Part shown: positions 6,016-10,186 of the stretch, piece after piece
Layout of the letters: every line of letters starts with the position of its first letter
Position numbering within the stretch: the stretch's first letter is position 1
NCBI GenBank assembly: GCA_031287845.1
Contig: JAITSI010000063.1
Coordinates: 1 to 10,186, forward strand
Reading direction: 5' to 3'
DNA from: Puniceicoccales bacterium
GTDB lineage: Bacteria > Verrucomicrobiota > Verrucomicrobiia > Opitutales > JAIRLM01
Length of the DNA: 10,186 bases
The notes under the pieces: generated by a model
The model's input: the letters and a program-made list of their open reading frames with translations, nothing else
The model's database searches: none
Told to the model about the DNA's origin: nothing
Translations under genes and position numbers: made by a program

Positions 6016-6723
6016 TTATTCCGGTGGAAGAACTTTTCCGCCGGCGGGCGGTGCCGGGAACCGGACGATCCGATCCGGGCCGGCATCCGGCCTGGCCAGA
6101 CGTTTTTCCAAAACTCTGCGCAATTCCCTTTGGACGGCCACCGGGGATTGGTCCGCATCCACCCGGTGGAACCGCTCCGGCTCCGCGGCGGCCAGGGACA
6201 GGTAGCTCTGCCGCACCCGCTGAAAAAATTCCAGGGATTCCCTCTCCATGCGATCCCTTCCCCGGCCCAGGCGCCTGGCAATGCGCCGCAGGCCCACCTC
6301 GGGCGGCAGGTCCAGCAGGAAGGTCAGGTCGGGAATGCAGCCGCCGGCGGCGAAGCGGTTGAGGGTTTTCACGGTTTCCAGGTCCAGGGAGCGGGCCCCC
6401 CCCTGGTAGGCCAGCGTGGAATCGAAGTAGCGGTCGCAAATTACGCTAATTCCCTGGTCCAGGGCCGGTTGGATGCGTTCCCGCACCAGCTGGGCCCGGC
6501 TTGCCAGGAAGAGCAGCAGCTCGCCCTCCGCGCAGGGGGGAACCGGCAGGTCCGTCCGCTTGAGCAGGTGGCGAATTTCCTCGCCGAGGGCCGTTCCGCC
6601 CGGTTCGCGCAGGGCAAGGACCGACAGGCCGCGCGAGCGCAGAAACCGCTCCAGGAGAATGGCGTTGGTCGACTTGCCCGTCCCCTCCGAGCCCTCCAGC
6701 GTGACGAACAGGCCCGGCACCAC
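6016..6723 (-). CDS. tmk: Thymidylate kinase
   Basis: Cytosolic dTMP kinase (dTMP + ATP to dTDP + ADP), needed for dTTP synthesis. The 235 residues show P-loop EGSEGTGKST (10-19), REPGG (39-43), DRYFDSTLAYQGG (96-108) for substrate binding, and a lid GRGRDRMERE followed by the standard SLEFFQRVRQSY segment. The C-terminus runs about 20 residues beyond the usual end with a Pro/Arg-rich tail (DAGPDRIVRF onward) of no recognised function. The start is GTG at 6723, close to the P-loop strand as in the family. AGGA lies ten bases upstream, within a CTAGGA word. It lies 56 nt behind the HtrA-like gene on the same strand and is probably its downstream operon partner, an unusual place for tmk, which often sits with holB. 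Confidence 0.95.
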   Translation of the reverse strand: MVPGLFVTLEGSEGTGKSTNAILLERFLRSRGLSVLALREPGGTALGEEIRHLLKRTDLPVPPCAEGELLLFLASRAQLVRERIQPALDQGISVICDRYFDSTLAYQGGARSLDLETVKTLNRFAAGGCIPDLTFLLDLPPEVGLRRIARRLGRGRDRMERESLEFFQRVRQSYLSLAAAEPERFHRVDADQSPVAVQRELRRVLEKRLARPDAGPDRIVRFPAPPAGGKVLPPE

Positions 6724-6779
6724 AGGGCGACGGTCCTAGCCGGGCCGGCCGTGGGTGGCAAGAAAAATTGTTCCCTGCC

Positions 6780-7775
6780 CTATTCCGCCCCCTGGCCGTC
6801 CCAGCGGCGGATGGCCATGCGCAGGGCGACGCGGAAAATGTCCCCTCCCCGCTGAATTTTCAAGGAAAGGGGAGCGCCGGGGAGCGCGAAGAAAACGGCG
6901 TCGCACAGCTCGGCCGGTCCGCGGATGGGAACGTCGTCGATGGCAAGGATGCGGTCACCGGGGCAGAGATTTGCCTCCGCGGCGGGAGAATGGGGAACGA
7001 CGGCCTGGACGATGGCAAAAAAATCTCCCTCCTCGTCCCGTTCCAGGCGGGTGTCGAGGCCCGCATAGGCATGGTGCACGGAACCGTAGGGGAGAATGTC
7101 CCGCAGCACCCGCCGCAGGGCGCGGGCCGGGAAAAGAAAACTGCCGTCGACCTGGGGAATGGATGCCATGAGCATGCCAACGAAATTGCCCCGCAGGTCG
7201 AAGACAGGGGAGCCGGGGGCGCCGGCGTTTGAGGGGAGAGAAGAGCGTATGAGGCTGGTGGCGAAGCTGTTGCCGCCATGGCAAATTTGCTCCGCCTGGA
7301 CGATGCCAAGGGATGGTGCGGGATCCAGGCCGATTTCGCAGGCGATGGCCAGCAGGGGGGTCAGGGGAGGGGGAAGCTCCATTCCCTCCCCCAGGGAAAG
7401 GCAGGGGTAGGGCGGGGATGCCTCATCCAGGGCCAGGACCGCCACCCGGGTCTCCGCGTCCGAGCCGATGGCGTGGGCACGGCTGGAGCGGTGGCCGTAG
7501 CTGACGAAAATTTCCTCGGCCCCGTCGATGGCGCCGGCCGTGGTGGCCACGTGGCCATCCCCGTCGAAGAAAAATCCGGACCCCATGCGCGCCACCGCCG
7601 TCCCATCCTCCCGGTGGAAGAGGCAGAGCACCCGCACAACCGCATCGCGGTGGGCGGCAAAGAGCTGGGCCGCCGATTCCAGGGACTGGAGCAGCGAAGT
7701 TGCCGGCATGGCGGAGGCCGAGGACGGAAACAGGGCCAGGCAGAGCAGCGGCAGGGAGCGGAAAGGCCAAGCCAT
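6780..7775 (-). CDS. Secreted HtrA-like trypsin-fold protein with PDZ domain, catalytic triad lost (pseudoprotease)
   Basis: 331-residue protein with a signal peptide (hydrophobic 7-17, likely cut after SSASA near residue 22), so periplasmic or anchored. A trypsin-like domain (about 40-225) aligns with HtrA/DegP through MGSGFFFDGDGHV (64-76), the AVLAL strand (112-116) and GSPVFDLRGNFVGM (188-201). A PDZ domain (about 237-320) has SPAAEANLCPGDRILAID (263-280). All three catalytic positions are changed: the His of DegP NNHVV is Gly81, the Asp of SDIAL is Arg110, and the nucleophile in GNSGG is Pro187. The frame is intact and the PDZ core is preserved, so I infer a selected non-proteolytic role such as substrate sensing or chaperoning. 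It begins 6 nt after the anti-sigma-like gene, which strongly suggests a shared role with the sigma factor. Confidence 0.85.
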   Translation of the reverse strand: MAWPFRSLPLLCLALFPSSASAMPATSLLQSLESAAQLFAAHRDAVVRVLCLFHREDGTAVARMGSGFFFDGDGHVATTAGAIDGAEEIFVSYGHRSSRAHAIGSDAETRVAVLALDEASPPYPCLSLGEGMELPPPLTPLLAIACEIGLDPAPSLGIVQAEQICHGGNSFATSLIRSSLPSNAGAPGSPVFDLRGNFVGMLMASIPQVDGSFLFPARALRRVLRDILPYGSVHHAYAGLDTRLERDEEGDFFAIVQAVVPHSPAAEANLCPGDRILAIDDVPIRGPAELCDAVFFALPGAPLSLKIQRGGDIFRVALRMAIRRWDGQGAE

Positions 7776-7781
7776 GGGAAC

Positions 7782-8195
7782 CTAGAAGTGGTAGGCGCTG
7801 AGGACGGCGGCCCCGGTCCATGGGACGGCCTGGGAAACGTAGCAGAACCCGTCGTCCCCCTCGTCGAAGATTTCCTCCTCCACGGCCCCCGCCGGCCCTT
7901 CCTGGGTGAGCAGCAGGAATTCCGTCTCCCGGGGCACGGCCGCGGCAATTCCCTCCGGCCTGGGGGGAAGGGTGAGCAGGGTAACGGCGCAGAGCAGGCC
8001 AGCGGCGGCAAGTGCCGGCCGGCCGGGCCCGCGCAACAGGCGGAGCAGCCAACCGCCCCATCCCTCCCGCGCCAGGGAGCGGAGCCGTTTTTCCTGGAAC
8101 GTGGCGTCGAAGCGTTCCCAGAACGCGGCATCCGGCTGCTCCCAGCGCTTCCAGCGGAGCAATTGCCCCAGGCGTTCATCGGCATCGGGTTCCAT
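7782..8195 (-). CDS. Putative membrane-anchored anti-sigma factor
   Basis: 137-residue single-pass protein. A cytosolic N-terminal part (1-58), rich in charged and Trp/Leu residues, contains LGQLLRWKRWEQP (9-21), which resembles small proteins encoded next to ECF sigma genes in Verrucomicrobiota as I remember them. A membrane segment follows (about 60-77), then an acidic outer tail (about 78-137) ending AVLSAYHF. There is no zinc anti-sigma HxxxCxxC motif and no recognisable RseA domain, so the function comes from topology and position. The start ATG 8195 lies two bases after the sigma gene stop, with GGAAGG inside the end of the sigma gene as Shine-Dalgarno, a translationally coupled arrangement. 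The stop TAG is six bases before the HtrA-like gene. It could instead be an unrelated membrane protein, but coupling to the sigma factor makes an inhibitor the best guess. Confidence 0.65.
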   Translation of the reverse strand: MEPDADERLGQLLRWKRWEQPDAAFWERFDATFQEKRLRSLAREGWGGWLLRLLRGPGRPALAAAGLLCAVTLLTLPPRPEGIAAAVPRETEFLLLTQEGPAGAVEEEIFDEGDDGFCYVSQAVPWTGAAVLSAYHF

Positions 8196-8197
8196 GG

Positions 8198-8824
8198 TCA
8201 ACCTTCCAAATAGTGATGCAGCAATTCTTTGAGCCGCTCCCGGGCGTAGTGCAACCTGGACCGCACCGTCCCCTCGGAACAGCCGAGAATTTGCCCAATT
8301 TCGCCGGCGGGCAGGCCCTCCACCTCCGCCAGCACCACCACCGCCCGCTGCTTGGGCGGCAGTGCCTGCAGTGCCCCGTTGATCTGCTGCTGGAGCTCCT
8401 TCATGAGCAATGCCCGGTCCGTTTTCAGCCGCGACGCGAGCGCCAGCACCGCGCCGTCCGACTCCGCCGCCGCCGCCAGCCGCTCCAGGCTGCAGAACCT
8501 GCGCAGCCGGCCCCGCCGCATCTGCTCCAGGGCCAGGTTGACGGCGATGCGGTAGAGCCAGGTGTAGAACTGGGACCGGCCGCCGAAGCTGCGGATGTGG
8601 CAAAAGGCGCGGATCAGGGCATCCTGGCAGAGGTCGGCGGCGTCCTCGCGGTTTCCGGTCAGGTGGTAGAGCATCCCCATCAGGCGCGCCCGGTGCCGGC
8701 GGGCCAGCGCATCGAATGCCGCCACGCTTCCCGCCTGGGCCGCCGTTGCCAGCGCCCCGTCCTCCCATTCGGCCGGAACTTCGGCCGCCGGTCCAGGGCG
8801 AGAAAGTAGGGCACCGTCCACCAC
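8198..8824 (-). CDS. ECF-type RNA polymerase sigma factor (sigma-E/RpoE-like)
   Basis: 208-residue group IV sigma factor directing RNA polymerase to a stress or envelope regulon. Region 2 (about 35-105) shows the AFDALARRHRARL helix, the DAADLCQDALIRAF segment and FYTWLYRIAVNLALEQMRR, typical of promoter melting and -10 recognition. Region 4 (about 148-200) has LPPKQRAVVVLAEVEGLPAGEIGQ and the helix-turn-helix GCSEGTVRSRLHYARERLKELL. Regions 1.1 and 3 are absent, as in ECF factors. The N-terminal extension of about 30 residues is longer than in many relatives. The start is GTG 8824; no internal ATG precedes region 2. A candidate -10 (TAGCAT) lies six bases upstream. First gene of the run sigma, anti-sigma-like, HtrA-like, tmk. 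Confidence 0.92.
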   Translation of the reverse strand: MVDGALLSRPGPAAEVPAEWEDGALATAAQAGSVAAFDALARRHRARLMGMLYHLTGNREDAADLCQDALIRAFCHIRSFGGRSQFYTWLYRIAVNLALEQMRRGRLRRFCSLERLAAAAESDGAVLALASRLKTDRALLMKELQQQINGALQALPPKQRAVVVLAEVEGLPAGEIGQILGCSEGTVRSRLHYARERLKELLHHYLEG

Positions 8825-8830
8825 GGCCCA

Positions 8831-8858
8831 ATGCTAGGGCCACCCGACGCCGAAACAA
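8831..8858 (-). promoter_or_regulatory. Possible sigma-gene promoter
   Basis: On the minus strand TTGTTT (8858-8853), 16 bases, then TAGCAT (8836-8831), four of six matches to the -10 consensus with TANNNT form, is followed six bases later by the GTG start. Use of this promoter would give a leaderless mRNA. The TAG is part of a CTAG site. No ECF-type AAC -35 motif is convincing, so I cannot claim autoregulation. Confidence 0.3.
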
Positions 8859-8898
8859 GAACTTTTCCCCGATCCCCGGCGACGCGATCGCCGGAGGA

Positions 8899-8923
8899 GG
8901 CCGCGGGGCAGAGCCCCGCGGCC
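8899..8923 (-). terminator. Perfect 11-bp hairpin 3' of the mS38-like gene
   Basis: GGCCGCGGGGC and GCCCCGCGGCC pair fully around a 3-nt loop. The hairpin begins 7 bases after the stop codon of the small ribosomal protein gene and sits upstream of the sigma gene, so it probably ends or protects the upstream transcript. There is no T-run after it. Its GGGGC-NNN-GCCCC core resembles the cores in the repeats at 129-141 and 3443-3455. Confidence 0.6.
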
Positions 8924-8930
8924 AGGATTT

Positions 8931-9032
8931 TCACATCCCCCAGGTCCGTTTCTTGTGGCGGGAAAGGTGTAACCTCTTTCTGCGCTTGTGCTTGTTCATC
9001 TTCAAGCGCCGCTTTTTTTTCAAATTTCCCAT
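8931..9032 (-). CDS. mS38/AURKAIP1-COX24-like small basic ribosomal protein (33 residues)
   Basis: A very short gene found by translating the gap between EF-P and the sigma factor: ATG at 9032-9030, TGA at 8933-8931. The product opens [20 protein letters not shown] and ends RHKKRTWGM, with more than half of residues Lys, Arg or His. The [12 protein letters not shown] core is the signature of the COX24/AURKAIP1 C-terminal domain, the part of mitochondrial ribosomal protein mS38 lodged near the small-subunit decoding region. Short bacterial proteins consisting only of this domain are annotated in several phyla including, as I recall, Verrucomicrobiota. GGCGG lies four bases before ATG. It lies 73 bases downstream of EF-P on the same strand, a translation-related context, and a strong hairpin follows the stop. 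Function in bacteria is inferred. Confidence 0.85.
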   Translation of the reverse strand: MGNLKKKRRLKMNKHKRRKRLHLSRHKKRTWGM

Positions 9033-9092
9033 TTTTCCGCCAAATCCCGAAAACCCACCTTCCACGGAGGCGGTTCCCTGTAAAGTCTTTTC

Positions 9093-9104
9093 GAAAAATT
9101 TTTC
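9093..9104. other. 12-bp A/T palindrome directly after the EF-P stop
   Basis: GAAAAATTTTTC is a perfect palindrome starting two bases from the EF-P stop codon on the minus strand. With no loop it is unlikely to be a terminator hairpin. It may be an intrinsically bent site or simply one of the A/T tracts found throughout the window. Confidence 0.4.
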
Positions 9105-9105
9105 C

Positions 9106-9663
9106 TCAGGCCCGGCCCAGGTAATTTCCCTTTTCCGTTCCGATGCGGATCCTGTCCCCCGCCTTGACGAAGAGCGGCACCTGCAGCACCAGGCCGGATT
9201 CCAGCGTGGCCGGCTTCTGCGCGTTGGAGGCGGAATCCCCCTTCACGCCCTCGGCCGATTCGCGGACCTGCATCTCCACGGCCGCCGGCAGCTCCACCCC
9301 CAACGGCTTGCCGTCGATGAACAGCACGTCGTAGCCGCTGCCCTCCACCAGGTAGAGCCGGATGTCCCGCACCAAATTCTCCGGAATGGGAAAGTACTCC
9401 AGGCTCTCCGCGTCCAGGAAGTGGTAGCTGTCCCCGTCGCGGTAGGAAAATTCCAACTTCTTCCGCTCCAGGAAGCAGAATTCCACGCTGTCCGTCGTGC
9501 GGATTTTTGTGTTCGTCGCAGCGCCCGTGCGCAGGTTGCGCATGGTGACCTGCACGAAGCCGGCCTGCCGGCCCTGGGTGCGGTGCTGCATATCGGTGAC
9601 CAGGTGGGGCACGCCGCCGTGCAGCAGAACCCTCCCCTTGCGAATGTCCGTCGGTGATGCCAT
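9106..9663 (-). CDS. efp: Translation elongation factor P, arginine type
   Basis: Ribosomal factor that relieves stalling at proline runs. The 185 residues cover the KOW-like N-domain (1-65), a middle OB domain and the C-terminal OB domain ending [35 protein letters not shown] sequence, typical of EF-P. The modification loop reads [10 protein letters not shown] (27-36), with Arg32 at the tip where beta-lysylated EF-Ps have lysine. Arg at this site is known from rhamnosylated (EarP) EF-Ps, though the flanking residues differ from theirs. No earP gene is in the window. The start ATG 9663 is chosen because [10 protein letters not shown] is the family N-terminus; an upstream in-frame ATG at 9738 would add 25 unrelated residues. 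A good promoter lies at 9683-9711. The mS38-like gene follows after 73 nt. Confidence 0.95.
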   Translation of the reverse strand: MASPTDIRKGRVLLHGGVPHLVTDMQHRTQGRQAGFVQVTMRNLRTGAATNTKIRTTDSVEFCFLERKKLEFSYRDGDSYHFLDAESLEYFPIPENLVRDIRLYLVEGSGYDVLFIDGKPLGVELPAAVEMQVRESAEGVKGDSASNAQKPATLESGLVLQVPLFVKAGDRIRIGTEKGNYLGRA

Positions 9664-9682
9664 GAAAAAATTTCCCGCGGCC

Positions 9683-9711
9683 ATTGGAGCCGGCGCCCCA
9701 GGACCTGTCAA
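9683..9711 (-). promoter_or_regulatory. Probable efp promoter
   Basis: On the minus strand a perfect TTGACA (9711-9706), a 17-base spacer and TCCAAT (9688-9683, four of six) lie just upstream of efp. The expected start point would leave a leader of roughly a dozen bases before ATG 9663. It sits in the 75-base gap between the zinc protease gene and efp, giving efp expression independent of its upstream neighbour. Confidence 0.55.
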
Positions 9712-9738
9712 GCCAGGATGGCAGGGGAAGTTAGCCAC

Positions 9739-10186
9739 TCACGGCGACCGGAACTTCGCCAGCAGCGTCAGCAGCTGGGCCGTGAACTGGAACAGAAAAA
9801 TCACGAGGTTGAGCAGGTAGGTGGACGCGGCCAGCTGGAGGGTGTGGGCCGCCTCCCTTGCCTCTCCCCCCGTGGTCAGGTACTGGTAGGCGATGAGATT
9901 GACGATGGCGCGCTGGGATGCATTGACCTCGTAGGCAAAGGTTATCAGCGGCGTCACGAGCACGATGATTCCGATAAAAAGCAGCAGGGAGGACAGGATC
10001 AGCGCCGGAAATGGGACGAACAAAAAGACAAGCAGGGAGGCGACGGCCGCGACCAGGGAGGTCACGGTCCAGGCGATGAGAAATTTTCGCTGTTCGGCGT
10101 GGCCGCACTCGTGGGCGGCGATGGCCATCTTGAAGGCAAAGGCCTTCTGTCCCACGGTGAGTGGGGGTGCCGGCGTTACATTGTCG
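9739..10186 (-). CDS. YugP-like membrane zinc metallopeptidase, C-terminal part (5' end beyond the window)
   Basis: The open frame continues through the right edge, so only about 149 residues are visible. The catalytic HExxH-type helix reads IAAHECGHAEQ, near the beginning of what is visible, preceded by residues like those before the active site in YugP. Two adjacent membrane segments follow (LIAWTVTSLVAAVASLLVFLF; ALILSSLLLFIGIIVLV), then FAYEVNASQRAI, matching the family's E-x-NAS-R-A third-ligand region, and a final membrane segment near the C-terminus. YugP proteins are predicted membrane proteases of unknown substrate. The GTG at 10155 is internal and not the true start. It is co-directional with efp, 75 nt upstream of it, and stops with TGA. 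Confidence 0.8.
   Translation of the reverse strand, partial: DNVTPAPPLTVGQKAFAFKMAIAAHECGHAEQRKFLIAWTVTSLVAAVASLLVFLFVPFPALILSSLLLFIGIIVLVTPLITFAYEVNASQRAIVNLIAYQYLTTGGEAREAAHTLQLAASTYLLNLVIFLFQFTAQLLTLLAKFRSP

Noticed and set aside
5869..6855. Plus-strand frame of 328 residues over the tmk gene
   Set aside because: It is antisense to a clear thymidylate kinase and shows no domain of its own.
7782..8858. A 358-residue minus-strand frame covering the sigma gene and ending in the anti-sigma sequence
   Set aside because: Its first two-thirds is the sigma gene in a wrong frame; only the part from ATG 8195 is a plausible protein with its own Shine-Dalgarno.
9664..9738. N-terminal extension of EF-P from the ATG at 9738
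   Set aside because: The extra 25 residues do not resemble EF-P, and the probable efp promoter lies within this stretch.
1..10186. tRNA, rRNA or riboswitch
   Set aside because: I saw no cloverleaf with a T-loop GGTTCRA pattern and no rRNA or common riboswitch core in the gaps; this was a reading by eye only.

Overview
The window is bacterial, G+C-rich (about two-thirds by eye) and densely coded on both strands. Several proteins point to Verrucomicrobiota, most likely the Opitutia. The elongation factor P has an [10 protein letters not shown] loop, the MurD has EVSSFQ, LWTNF and SPGFASFD signatures, the anti-sigma-like protein carries an LLRWKRWEQP motif, and the glycolytic enzyme is a pyrophosphate-type phosphofructokinase. 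This assignment rests on remembered family features, not on a search.

Layout. Positions 1-192 are non-coding and hold one copy of a dispersed repeat. An LptF/LptG-type permease (193-1248, minus) is divergent from a PPi-type phosphofructokinase (1324-2538, plus). The kinase is followed after 9 bases by an alpha/beta-hydrolase-fold protein that has lost its nucleophile and catalytic histidine. Positions 3427-3726 are a repeat-rich gap, including a 52-bp exact inverted copy of part of 1-192. Next come murD (3727-5013) and a LysM lipoprotein (5082-5921), both for the cell wall. A perfect 13-bp hairpin separates these from the convergent minus-strand genes.

The minus strand, in transcription order from the right edge, holds a truncated YugP-like membrane zinc protease, elongation factor P with arginine at the modification site, and a 33-residue mS38/AURKAIP1-like ribosomal protein gene. 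These are followed by a compact run of ECF sigma factor, membrane anti-sigma-like protein, a secreted HtrA-like protein whose catalytic triad is entirely lost but whose PDZ domain is kept, and thymidylate kinase.

The most notable content is the sigma / anti-sigma / pseudo-HtrA module, which could be a sensory unit without proteolysis. Others are the second dead-enzyme candidate next to the phosphofructokinase, the tiny ribosomal protein gene, the 3'-end-associated repeat family, and the concentration of the rare tetranucleotide CTAG at gene boundaries. Two housekeeping themes share the window: envelope biogenesis (LPS export, MurD, LysM, envelope-stress-type regulation) and translation (EF-P, mS38-like).
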